Assembly (NCBI GenBank): GCA_949294665.1
Contig: CASFID010000075.1
Span: 81,410 to 145,409, forward strand
Origin: an uncultured Eubacteriales bacterium
Lineage (GTDB): Bacteria; Bacillota; Clostridia; Lachnospirales; Lachnospiraceae
DNA: 64,000 bases
Direction: 5' to 3'
Below the pieces are notes generated by a model. It ran no database searches. It worked only from the letters and a program-made list of their open reading frames with translations, and was not told the origin of the DNA. Within the stretch, counting starts at the first letter, position 1. The number at the start of each line of letters is the position of its first letter. Shown in pieces: positions 54,982 to 63,408 of the stretch. The position numbers were made by a program, and so were the translations under genes.

Positions 54982-56593
54982 GTCTTGCTCTCCTTAATAA
55001 TGAGACTGTATATTCATGAATCTTCTTTCCTGCCGTACCGTCCGGGTTGGCATACAGCTTTCTAAACTTTGCTTTTTGACACTCGCTGTACTCAAGAATT
55101 ACATCCAGATGGGAAAAGAAATCCGCCATGCTGAACTGATCCTCCTCTGTCTCATCCTTCGCTTCGATCATTACATAGCTGTTATACAGGTCTTTTCCGA
55201 CAAATATATCCATGGCCTGTCTCACTCTTTCAATACTCCCTGCCGCCTCAGGTTCTGCTCCTGCATTGGATACATTCTGGAGCAGCACCGGCTTTCCCAG
55301 AAACTCAAACAGCAGTTCCACTGAGCTTGAGTCCCCGTAACAGGTATCCGCCCATGCAACCGCCCGGTCCATATCCGCCGTATCATCATAGATTCCCCAG
55401 CCTTCTTCCTGGTAACTACGAATAATTTCTTCGTACTCATCGGCAATTTTCGCTCTCATGGAATGAAACGTCTGTAATAAAAGAGGATGGGGCCGAAGCC
55501 ATAACACGATATCATGCCGCTTTCTGAAAAAATCAAGAGCACTTCGTAACTTTCTCAGATATGACATTCCATTATCTTCCCGGGCATTGAGCACCCCATA
55601 AATAGAGGGATTATAGAGCACAATCCTTTGCTCTGCACTCATAGAATCCACAATTCTCTGCCACTTTTCCGGAAGAATATAATCTGTCTTGTCTGTGCGT
55701 AGGATTTTGTCTATCTTGGGAGAGCCAAGTGCAATGATCTTTTCTTTTGCCACTCGAAGCGTGATTCCGTCTATATCATTTTCGTTTATAAGACTATCCA
55801 TGTAATAATTTCTTACATTTTCCGATTGGACAAATGTCAGATCGGAGTACAGGACGCCCGGCGTGGTTCCTGTTCCCTTGTCCGGCACTTCCATGTGAAT
55901 AAGATATGGCACATACACCAAGCAGTCCGTAAATGTTCTGAGCCGTTCTGCATAAAAATCGGGGTGCACGCTGGTGACAAGATTCATATTGTCATAAGGA
56001 TTCATGATATAGATAATGTCAGGTCTTCTCACTTCGACATTATATTTCTCCCAGTCCACCAGCTCGTATGTATCCGGATAGCATCCCTCTGCTTCATAGT
56101 GCATCTCCCCGAATGCACCATTCGGATACTTGTCATAATAAGGAATCGGAATAAAGTATGCATCGCAAGTCGGATCTTCTTTTGCTGCAAAGTAGATGCT
56201 CTCCAGACAGTCGCTCATACTCGCCTTATAGCAAAAGAACGCGATCTCCAGGCGCACTGGGATGGTAAGTCTGACGCTGCTGTCCATCGCTGCCAGCGCC
56301 TTCTGGAGCAGACGGTATACCCCGGAAGGACTCTGGTCTTTTCCTTGTTCTGTCTCTTCATAGATGCAGTAACAGGTTTCGCAGTATTCCTCAATCTTAC
56401 TGATAGCCGGGGCGCCCTCACCTTCGGTCTGTTCAATCAGATTTCCCGCCTGTATGGCTCCCTCCTGACAATCGTTCAAAAGTTGCATGACATTCTCACG
56501 GTTTCCCTCTGCCATCTGCTTTCTGATCTCTTCATGCACTTTTCCCATCAGAGAAAAGGTTTCTTCAATCTGTGTTTTCTGAGCTTTTCTCAT
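54974..56593 (-). CDS. TagF-like CDP-glycerol glycerophosphotransferase family protein, 539 aa
   Basis: Paralogue of the gene at 10575. The first 220 residues are nearly the same (MRKAQKTQIEETF start, NPSGVYRLL/SPSGVYRLL, DAYFIPIPYYDKYPNGAFG), while the middle (about 235-300) differs strongly. The landmarks LWLRPHPLLLQTF and WADTCYGDSSSVELL are present. Uneven divergence suggests gene conversion between the two arms or selection for a different acceptor. The same upstream GGGAGAAATAAAA ribosome region is kept. Confidence 0.8.
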   Translation of the reverse strand: MRKAQKTQIEETFSLMGKVHEEIRKQMAEGNRENVMQLLNDCQEGAIQAGNLIEQTEGEGAPAISKIEEYCETCYCIYEETEQGKDQSPSGVYRLLQKALAAMDSSVRLTIPVRLEIAFFCYKASMSDCLESIYFAAKEDPTCDAYFIPIPYYDKYPNGAFGEMHYEAEGCYPDTYELVDWEKYNVEVRRPDIIYIMNPYDNMNLVTSVHPDFYAERLRTFTDCLVYVPYLIHMEVPDKGTGTTPGVLYSDLTFVQSENVRNYYMDSLINENDIDGITLRVAKEKIIALGSPKIDKILRTDKTDYILPEKWQRIVDSMSAEQRIVLYNPSIYGVLNAREDNGMSYLRKLRSALDFFRKRHDIVLWLRPHPLLLQTFHSMRAKIADEYEEIIRSYQEEGWGIYDDTADMDRAVAWADTCYGDSSSVELLFEFLGKPVLLQNVSNAGAEPEAAGSIERVRQAMDIFVGKDLYNSYVMIEAKDETEEDQFSMADFFSHLDVILEYSECQKAKFRKLYANPDGTAGKKIHEYTVSLLRRARRE

Positions 56594-56610
56594 GTTTTTA
56601 TTTCTCCCGT

Positions 56611-57984
56611 TTATTGATCAGCGGATTTCTTTTCTTCCGTTTTCTTCGCCAGCGCCTCTTTCACAATGCGGCGCTGTTCCTCCGGCATCACGCCGTATAT
56701 CCGTTCTTCCAGAACCGGGAAAGATGCCAGCTTTGCTCCCTTTAGTATCATCATCTGATCTTTCAGAGAGGACATGTTATACAGATGAGACAGAAGCGTC
56801 CATGTCCCTGCTGCTGTATCTGATTCTCCTTCTTCCCGCTTAAAGAGATTCAGGATCATGACAAGCGCCTCCGTATAGTATCGGTCCACGCCCAGCGACA
56901 TAGTAAAATATCGTACCGCATCCTCATATTGCTTCTGACGGCGGCAGCAGTCGCCAAGCTGGGCATAGACCATCTTCAGATTTGCAGACATATAGACCTG
57001 CACGTCCCCCTTATATCTCTTAAATTTATCCAAGGCTGCCTTCAGATGCCCCGCGGCTTCTTCATAAGACTTATTTTGATAGAGCCATGCGCCGAAATAG
57101 CAGTCTGCATCCGGATGGTCGCTGTGTATCTCCTGATATTTTTCATAAATTTCTCGTACAGTATTCTCTTGTTCTGGCATATAGTCGCGTGCATACAAGA
57201 TCAGCAGCATAGATGCGGACCGCAGCACTCCTTTCACCGGGATATCTTCTTTTTCTGTCGCATACTTCAATGCTTCATGGAAGCTTTCCCTTGCCTTATC
57301 ATATGAATTATCTGTCATATAGGAATCTCCCAGGTATATAAGTATTTCTACATTTTCGGGATCATCTTCCAGTTCTTTCTTCAGCATACGCAGATTTCTC
57401 TGGCTTTTTCCGGTCTGTTCAAACGCTTCCTTTGTGTAACCTGTATGATAGATTGTCAGATCTTTCCGTGCATCAAATACGTCATACGCCGTGTGACCGG
57501 CAAACTCCAGTTCCTCATGGATCCTGTTTTTGTATCTGAGCTTCGGAGTGTTCCGGAAGATCCGGATTTGATGGCCTGAAACTCCCGGACGCCCATTTTT
57601 ATCTATATTCATTAGCTCTGTGGCAATAGCCACAATCTGTCTGCCGTTATATCCGCCTTTTTCTACTTTCAGGATAGTGGGCAGGATCTTCTGTACGCTC
57701 ACTTCCGTAAAATACTCGTCCGCATCCAGAAACGCGATCCATTCCCCCGATGCCTGTTCGATCGCATAGTTCTTTGCGGCCGAGAAATCATCAATCCATT
57801 CAAAATGAAAGACCTTTGCCCCCAGCTCCTCTGCAATCTCCACTGTCCGGTCCGTACTCCCCGTATCTACGATGATTTGCTCGCATACGATGTCTTTCCC
57901 CCAGGAAAGAGCGCGCCGGATATTTTTCTCTTCATTTTTTACGATCATGCACTGAGACAGTCTGATTTTTTTTCTGTTCTTCAT
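56611..57984 (-). CDS. GT2 glycosyltransferase with TPR C-terminus (paralogue B'), 457 aa
   Basis: It has the same length and build as B at 9185: SQCMIVKNEEKNIRRAL, DTGSTDRT, FLDADEYFTE, then TPR helices (IYLGDSYMTDNSYDKARESF). The last 120 residues are almost identical to B, the middle differs. GGAGGG precedes ATG. The upstream gene A' runs 53 bases into it in another frame, whereas A and B are separated by 45 bases. Confidence 0.9.
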   Translation of the reverse strand: MKNRKKIRLSQCMIVKNEEKNIRRALSWGKDIVCEQIIVDTGSTDRTVEIAEELGAKVFHFEWIDDFSAAKNYAIEQASGEWIAFLDADEYFTEVSVQKILPTILKVEKGGYNGRQIVAIATELMNIDKNGRPGVSGHQIRIFRNTPKLRYKNRIHEELEFAGHTAYDVFDARKDLTIYHTGYTKEAFEQTGKSQRNLRMLKKELEDDPENVEILIYLGDSYMTDNSYDKARESFHEALKYATEKEDIPVKGVLRSASMLLILYARDYMPEQENTVREIYEKYQEIHSDHPDADCYFGAWLYQNKSYEEAAGHLKAALDKFKRYKGDVQVYMSANLKMVYAQLGDCCRRQKQYEDAVRYFTMSLGVDRYYTEALVMILNLFKREEGESDTAAGTWTLLSHLYNMSSLKDQMMILKGAKLASFPVLEERIYGVMPEEQRRIVKEALAKKTEEKKSADQ

Positions 57985-59332
57985 CCCCGTGTTTCCCTCC
58001 TATGATTAGCCTGTCTCTGACTTCTTCGGGTAAAAAGTTCAGAAGCCTGTCTTCGGGATGAGGATAGCCTACGATTCTGATACTTTTCAGCAGGAAGAGA
58101 ATATCCTTAAGCGATCCCGTATCATAGATATCAAACAGAAGATTCCACGCCTCTCCCGTTCGGATTTCCTTCATGTCCTTCTTTTTTAGAAGGAAGAGCG
58201 TTTCGCACAGGATTTTCTCCATGTACCGATTTTTATACAGGACACGAACCGTATAGCGTAGTTCCTCTTCCGGAAGCTGCAACTGCTGGCAGAGCCCTGC
58301 CAGCCAGACATATACCTGTTCCAGATTCCCTCTCAGATAGATGACATCATCTCCCCGGTACGCTTCCAGAAGACCGGTCGCCCGCTTCATGTCATGATAA
58401 GCCCGCTTATGGTCCCTCCGGTTCATGTAGTAAAGTCCCACATAGAAATATACATCTGGATTATCTGTTGCAGGATATCCCACTTTTTTTGCTGTTTCTT
58501 CTACTTCCTCATCTGAGACCGCGAAAGACGGATTATTTGCATACATTTTCAGGAGGTTCTTCCCTGCATTCATACGTCCCCACTGGCTCACGCTGCTCTC
58601 AGAAAGTGAGAACAACACCTTTTTATATGCCTCTGCTGCCTTTTCTACCTCTCCGAGACCGTTGTATGCATCTCCCAGATAGGACCAGAAAGTGCTGTTG
58701 TCCGGATTTTCTTTTATTTCCCGCTTGAGAAGCCGGATATTTCTCTCCCACTTTTTCTTTTCTTTCATGATAGCCGGTACATATCCCGTATGTGAGATGG
58801 ACAATCGTTTCTGCTCATCCTGACAGATCATGGCTTCTCCGCCGGGAAGAGATATCTGCTCATGAATGCGACCATGATAGCGGATCTCAGGAATATTGCG
58901 GAAAATCCGATCCTGCACAGACACAGAAAAAGGACGCCCGTCCTCGCCAATCTGCTGCCACGCACACCGGATAACCTGAGGCGTCTCTGTCCCTGTCTCG
59001 CCTGTCGCAATCTCACAGAGTATCTTCTCCAGCTTCCCGGCGTCTTCCGCTGACATATATTCATCCGCGTCCAGAAAGGCAATCCACTCCCCGGACGCAT
59101 GCTCGATCGCGTAGTTCTTCGCCGCCGAAAAATCGTCGCACCACTTGAAATGGAACACCTTCGCCCCCATCGTCTCTGCGATCTCCACTGTCCGGTCCGT
59201 GCTTCCTGTATCCACCACGATCTGCTCACACATGATCTCTTTTCCCCAGGAAAGGGCGCGCCGGATATTGTCCTCTTCATTTTTTACGATCATGCACTGG
59301 GATAACCGTACATTCCTCTTCTGATCTGACAT
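57932..59332 (-). CDS. GT2 glycosyltransferase with TPR C-terminus (paralogue A'), 466 aa
   Basis: Counterpart of A at 7796. It has the same GT2 motifs (SQCMIVKNEEDNIRRAL, DTGSTDRT, FLDADEYMSAEDA) and TPR tail (FWSYLGDAYNGLGEVEKAAE). Its C-terminus is about 19 residues longer because the stop used in A is lost, and it reads into the start of B' in another frame. The ATG 59332 lies 9 bases after AAAGG, and an in-frame GTG one codon earlier is less likely. Confidence 0.9.
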   Translation of the reverse strand: MSDQKRNVRLSQCMIVKNEEDNIRRALSWGKEIMCEQIVVDTGSTDRTVEIAETMGAKVFHFKWCDDFSAAKNYAIEHASGEWIAFLDADEYMSAEDAGKLEKILCEIATGETGTETPQVIRCAWQQIGEDGRPFSVSVQDRIFRNIPEIRYHGRIHEQISLPGGEAMICQDEQKRLSISHTGYVPAIMKEKKKWERNIRLLKREIKENPDNSTFWSYLGDAYNGLGEVEKAAEAYKKVLFSLSESSVSQWGRMNAGKNLLKMYANNPSFAVSDEEVEETAKKVGYPATDNPDVYFYVGLYYMNRRDHKRAYHDMKRATGLLEAYRGDDVIYLRGNLEQVYVWLAGLCQQLQLPEEELRYTVRVLYKNRYMEKILCETLFLLKKKDMKEIRTGEAWNLLFDIYDTGSLKDILFLLKSIRIVGYPHPEDRLLNFLPEEVRDRLIIGGKHGDEEQKKNQTVSVHDRKK

Positions 59333-59379
59333 CACATTCTGCCTTTCTTTGTTCCCTCTGATCCCTTTTCCGTAAGGCT

Positions 59380-59417
59380 TTTTTTATGGAAGATTATGGC
59401 ATTTTCCATAAGAAAAA
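59380..59417 (-). repeat. imperfect dyad next to flagellin copy 2 terminator
   Basis: The right arm ATTTTCCATAAGAAAAA (59401-59417) pairs imperfectly with TTTTTATGGAAGAT on the left. It is the counterpart of the perfect 18-bp dyad at 7710-7749. The base changes partly compensate each other, so pairing rather than primary sequence seems kept. Confidence 0.55.
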
Positions 59418-59440
59418 CCCCCATCCCACGGTGGGATGGG
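59411..59440 (-). terminator. terminator of flagellin copy 2
   Basis: The arms CCCATCCCA/TGGGATGGG (59420-59428 and 59432-59440) are identical to the terminator of the first flagellin, with the minus-strand T-run at 59416-59412. Confidence 0.85.
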
Positions 59441-59458
59441 AGTCTGAAAAATTCCCGC

Positions 59459-60075
59459 TTACTGTAATAACTGGAGAACGCCCTGCGGTACCATGTTTGC
59501 CTGTGCAAGCATCGCCTGAGAAGCCTGTACCAGGATGTTGTTCTTCGTGTAAGCCATCATCTCGTTCGCCATATCTACATCGCGGATGCGGCTCTCTGCT
59601 GCGGTGATGTTCTCTGTCTGAACGCTCAGGTTGTTGATCGTGTGCTCCAGACGGTTCTGAATAGCACCAAGATTACCACGTACAGAAGATACATAGTTGA
59701 TAGCTGCTCTAATGCTTGAAACTGCTGCAGTAGCGCCTGCCTGGCTTGCAACGCTAATGCCGTCAATTCCTATAGAAGCAGCACTTGTGCTGGAAATTGC
59801 TACAGCTAACTGGTTAAACGAATCTGCACTATCTCCAATCTGAAGAGTCTGATTTGAATAAGAACCATCCAACAGATTGATTCCATTGAAGTTTGTAGAC
59901 TCGGAAATACGGTTAATCTCTTCCGTAAGAGAGTCAACCTCTGCCTGAATGTTTTCACGGTCTACATCATCCTGATATGTTCCGTTTGCAGACTGGATCG
60001 CCAGCTCTACCATACGGTTCAGCATGGAGTGAACTTCTGTCAGAGCACCCTCAGCTGTCTGAACGAGTGAGATTG
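59459..60075 (-). pseudogene. flagellin copy 2, truncated at the 5' end
   Basis: The frame matches flagellin from about residue 69 ([16 protein letters not shown]) to the normal C-terminus. The last 80 residues are the same as in copy 1, while the variable region differs (QTLQIGDSADSFNQL, AASIGIDGISVASQ). Similarity stops at 60075, in the middle of the conserved N-terminal D1 helix, where copy 1 has CAATCTCACTTGTTCAG. The N-terminal 68 residues, ribosome site and promoter are not found in the window. An internal ATG at 60025 gives a 188-residue frame that could not be exported or assembled. Confidence 0.92.
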
Positions 60076-60138
60076 GATAGTAGATATCATACGAAAAGTC
60101 TGTATAAACACTGCTGTCTTTGCATATTACTACATACT

Positions 60139-60162
60139 ATGATACTTCTGTGATACCTGTTT
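60139..60162 (+). repeat. left copy of a 24-base direct repeat flanking the recombinase gene
   Basis: The sequence contains TGATAC twice (ATGATACTTCTGTGATACC and then TGTTT). It matches the copy at 61344-61367 at 20 of 24 positions. Paired short direct repeats like this are the usual form of arm-type binding sites of Tn916-like integrases. Confidence 0.6.
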
Positions 60163-60261
60163 CAGGCCGGGAGGCTTTCTGCTGGAACACCCGATGGAAA
60201 AAAGACAGCTTTATATGAATCTGATATACTGAGATTGATGCTGCGAGAAAGGAGTGCAATT

Positions 60262-61347
60262 ATGGCTGCATACAAAGATGAAAAGCGTGGAACGTGGTAT
60301 GTGTCGTTTCACTATTATGACTGGACCGGGAAGAACTGCAGGAAAGTGAAACGAGGTTTTAAGACCAGAAAAGAGGCGTTGGAATGGGAACACCATTTTC
60401 GCATGAAAGAGGCGGACGATCTGGATATGACTTTTGGGGAATTTGTGGAAGCCTATACGAGAGATATGAAGCCGAAACTGAAACCTACTACATGGCTGAC
60501 GAAGGAGCATATCCTGCGGACAAAGCTGCTGCCGTTTTTTAAGGACAAGAAGATGCGCGATATCCGACCGACTGACATCATTCAGTGGCAGAATAAGCAG
60601 ATCGCTTACCGTGACGCGAAAGGAAAGCCCTATGCGCCCACTTATCTGAAAACTCTGCAGTCGGAGCTGAGCGCTCTTTTCAACCATGCGGTGCGGTTTT
60701 ATGAGCTTAAGAGCAACCCGGTCGTGAAGGCGGGGCCGCTCGGGAAGGGGAAATCGGAGGAAATGCTCTTCTGGACGAAAGAGGAGTACCTGAAATTTAT
60801 TGTTGAAGTGAAAGACAAGCCGTATTCTTATGAAGCGTTCCAGATCCTGTACTGGTGCGGGCTGCGATTGGGGGAGCTGCTTGCTCTGACGAAACAGGAC
60901 ATTGACTTTGACAATAAGGTCATCCGCATAACAAAATCTTATCAGCGATTAGGGGGAAAGGACATCATTACAGATCCGAAAACACCGAAGAGCAAGCGGG
61001 ATGTGATCATGCCGGATTTTCTGTGTGAAGAACTGAAAGAATATACCAGCAGATTAAGCGGCGGTCTTCCTGCAGACCGTATTTTTCACCTGACAAAAGG
61101 TTTTCTGCATTACGAAATGACGAGAGGCTCGGAGAAAGCCGGGGTAAAGCGCATCAGGATCCACGATCTGAGACATTCCCATATCTCTTTGCTCATCAGT
61201 CTGGGATTCTCGGCAGTATCGATCGGAAACCGGGTAGGGCATGAGAGCGTCGATATCACTTACCGCTATGCCCATATGTTCCCGACGGAGCAGACACAGA
61301 TGGCGAGGCTGCTGAACGAACAGTACATGGAAGCGTCAATCTCATGA
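60262..61347 (+). CDS. tyrosine recombinase (Tn916-type integrase), 361 aa
   Basis: This is a site-specific recombinase of the lambda-integrase family. The N-terminal 60 residues form an AP2-like arm-binding domain (RGTWYVSFHYYDWTGKNCRK), followed by the SAM-like core-binding domain (MTFGEFVEAYTRDMKPKLKP). The catalytic domain has the arginine in CGLRLGELLAL, HDLRHSHIS and GHESVDITYRYAHM with the tyrosine nucleophile. The start at 60262 has AAAGGAG 8 bases upstream. No excisionase or other mobility genes follow. The gene lies at the broken end of the second flagellin. Confidence 0.92.
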   Translation: MAAYKDEKRGTWYVSFHYYDWTGKNCRKVKRGFKTRKEALEWEHHFRMKEADDLDMTFGEFVEAYTRDMKPKLKPTTWLTKEHILRTKLLPFFKDKKMRDIRPTDIIQWQNKQIAYRDAKGKPYAPTYLKTLQSELSALFNHAVRFYELKSNPVVKAGPLGKGKSEEMLFWTKEEYLKFIVEVKDKPYSYEAFQILYWCGLRLGELLALTKQDIDFDNKVIRITKSYQRLGGKDIITDPKTPKSKRDVIMPDFLCEELKEYTSRLSGGLPADRIFHLTKGFLHYEMTRGSEKAGVKRIRIHDLRHSHISLLISLGFSAVSIGNRVGHESVDITYRYAHMFPTEQTQMARLLNEQYMEASIS

Positions 61348-61367
61348 TACCCGTATGATACCTGTTT
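61344..61367 (+). repeat. right copy of the 24-base direct repeat flanking the recombinase gene
   Basis: ATGATACCCGTATGATACC and then TGTTT, overlapping the recombinase stop codon. Same orientation as the copy at 60139-60162. Confidence 0.6.
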
Positions 61368-61411
61368 GATAATAACGTGGCGGTAAAGGGTAAGACTGGC
61401 GCCTGTCAAAT

Positions 61412-61702
61412 TCATGAAACCAGGGTATACTCATAGCTGTGGTCATACATGAACTCAGGCGCGCAGTCGATTTCCCCGTTATTCCATGTGACGACTCCAT
61501 GGTCAATGACAGGATTGAAAAAAACAGATTTATTTTTCAAAGGCCTGAAAACTTCGCCTGTTAAAATACTTGCGTCAAACAATCTGCTTTCACCGGTAGA
61601 AAAAGTAATGATCATCATCATATCATCCAGGGGTTTAACAGAAACCACTTTCATTGATTCTGTCGGCTGTCCGCCGTAAACAAATCCATTGGAAAAAAAC
61701 AT
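61412..61702 (-). CDS. DUF2442 domain protein, 96 aa
   Basis: Short protein with the DUF2442 pattern: VVSVKPLDDMMMIITFSTGE, LFDASILTGEVFRPLKN and a C-terminal TWNNGEIDCAPEFMYDHS. AGGAGG lies 6 bases before the first ATG, so the longer start is used. It follows the DUF4160 gene by 29 bases. This pairing is common in bacterial genomes and has been suggested to be toxin-antitoxin-like, but its function is not established. Confidence 0.85.
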   Translation of the reverse strand: MFFSNGFVYGGQPTESMKVVSVKPLDDMMMIITFSTGESRLFDASILTGEVFRPLKNKSVFFNPVIDHGVVTWNNGEIDCAPEFMYDHSYEYTLVS

Positions 61703-61731
61703 AAAAGTCCTCCTTTTAGTTTAACAGAAGA

Positions 61732-61998
61732 TTATCTCAAAGGTTCGATTTTTTCAAATGGTATCTGTCGTACAGCATTATTCCATGCAGCATACAACTC
61801 CTCTTCATGAATAGCCATCCATCCTGATACCATTCGATATTGTTTTAAAGGCAGCTTTCCTTCCAGAACTTCACCATCTAAACAAATAGAAGCCTCATAT
61901 TCACCATAGTATACATGTACATGTGGTTTATGATGCTTATCATTGTCATTAAATAGCATTTTAATAATAATTCCATAAAAACGGCTTATTTCTGGCAT
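61732..61998 (-). CDS. DUF4160 domain protein, 88 aa
   Basis: Typical DUF4160 protein: MPEISRFYGIIIKMLFNDND, HHKPHVHVYYGEYEASI, LPLKQYRMVSGWM and EELYAAWN. GGAGGCGGTATC precedes ATG. First gene of a two-gene operon with DUF2442 under its own promoter (62035-62063). Confidence 0.88.
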   Translation of the reverse strand: MPEISRFYGIIIKMLFNDNDKHHKPHVHVYYGEYEASICLDGEVLEGKLPLKQYRMVSGWMAIHEEELYAAWNNAVRQIPFEKIEPLR

Positions 61999-62034
61999 GA
62001 TACCGCCTCCAGCTTATTAGTTGAGATTTCTTTT

Positions 62035-62063
62035 ATTATATATGTAAGCCGGGTTATTTACAA
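62035..62063 (-). promoter_or_regulatory. SigA promoter of the DUF4160-DUF2442 operon
   Basis: On the minus strand TTGTAA (62063-62058) and a consensus TATAAT (62040-62035) are 17 bases apart, 37 bases upstream of the DUF4160 start codon. Confidence 0.75.
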
Positions 62064-62157
62064 GGAAGAAAACAAGAGTATCTATATATCTATATATATA
62101 AAACAGTTATAAAGGGTTGTTGTAATGTGGATTTAGTATATATTAACGGTAAAGATA

Positions 62158-63114
62158 ATGGAAGGAGAAGAGACGCCTTATTATTATAAGGGAGCCGGAA
62201 CTATGGAGGCTTTCGTCCAGATAGGGAATGAAACCGTTGCTGCAAATGCGGCTGAATTAAAAAGACTTGTACTCAGGGGAAGAAATTCATCTTACGATTC
62301 ACTTATTTCATCATATAATTTCAAGGACTATTCTTTTTCTAAATTACGGGAACGTTACTATGAGTGGAATAGCAGTAGCATGGAAGAGAAAAACTTTGAA
62401 TCGTTTGGTATTGTTGACGGTAATGGGAAATTGGCAAATGCTGGAGCTCTTTTGGCTGATAACTGTCCAATTCGCCATTCAAGGCTATTTTGTACCAGAT
62501 AGAATGGGCTGGATAAAAGTGGAGGGCGGATTGACGCTTTAGATAGTGCGGAGTTTACTGGAAGTCTGATTATACTTCTGAATGAAGGATTTAGCTTCGT
62601 AAAAAGGAATATGAAAACAGCGTGGAAAAAGACAGCTAACTCAAGGATTGAATTGCCGGACTATTGTGAGAGAAGTGTTTTTAAAAGTATTGTCAATGCC
62701 CTTATTCATCGAGATTACCTGATTAATGGAAGTGAAGTTCATATAGATATATTTGATGATCGGCTTGTAGTATATTCTCCAGGCGGAATGCCGGACGGTA
62801 CCAAAATCCAGGAACGGAATATTGATACTGCTCCATCCACAAGGCGTAATCCGGTATTGGCAGATATATTTAGCCGACTGGGATATATGGAAAGACAGGG
62901 CAGTGGGTTGAATGAAAATTACAGACTGACAGAATTAGAAGAAAGGCTGTGTAACCTGCTTTTAGAGTATCCTGAACTGACGCAGTCGGAGATTAGAGAA
63001 AGATTGGATTTATCAAGAAGTAAAGTCCAGAGAATGATGAGGAAATTAACAGAAGATGGTATAATTATACGAGAAGGATCACGGAGAAAAGGATATTGGA
63101 CGATCCATTTTTAG
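62158..63114 (+). pseudogene. Schlafen/AlbA-type ATP-binding regulator, 5'-truncated and with in-frame TAG
   Basis: The frame begins in the middle of the family's N-terminal domain (TPYYYKGAGTMEAFVQIGN). The AlbA_2 start with the IcAfAN/GG motifs is missing. At 62500-62502 TAG interrupts the conserved LFCTR-x-NGLDK segment, where tryptophan is the usual residue. The frame then runs on intact through NALIHRDYLINGSEVHI, LVVYSPGGMPDG and FSRLGYMERQGSGL to a C-terminal winged helix (LTQSEIRERLDLSRSKVQRMM) and a normal stop. No ribosome site is evident at 62158. Confidence 0.8.
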
Positions 63115-63408
63115 AGAAGTCGATCTCATTATAACAGTTATTGAAGAATTCAGTATTACAAATCTTTTAAAAACGTGGAATTTTTAATGGCATGTGGAAT
63201 TTAACTCTGCACTGGAATTTAAAATTTCAAGTCAGCGAGTATCTATATCACACAAATTATCTAAAAGTTCAATATATTTCACGATAATGTTCATTTAATT
63301 ACATTTATCAATCTTTAATTATCAGGTAAAATTAAGCCAGTTAATACAGAAAAAGGAACGCGTACCTTCGATGTGAGATGAAAAGTATGCAAAGGAGGAA
63401 AGAACATT
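63115..63408 (+). other. AT-rich spacer with three TGGAATTT direct repeats
   Basis: No gene was found. TGGAATTT occurs at 63176-63183, 63195-63202 and 63213-63220, spaced 19 and 18 bases apart, close to two helical turns, as in a multi-site operator. It lies upstream of the solute-binding protein gene and could regulate it. Confidence 0.4.

Larger units (their letters stand above)
54974..60075 (-). repeat. right arm of the large imperfect inverted duplication
   Basis: TagF-like, GT2-TPR B', GT2-TPR A' and flagellin in mirror order to 6850-12200. The arm ends abruptly inside the flagellin gene at 60075, where the recombinase region begins. Confidence 0.85.
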
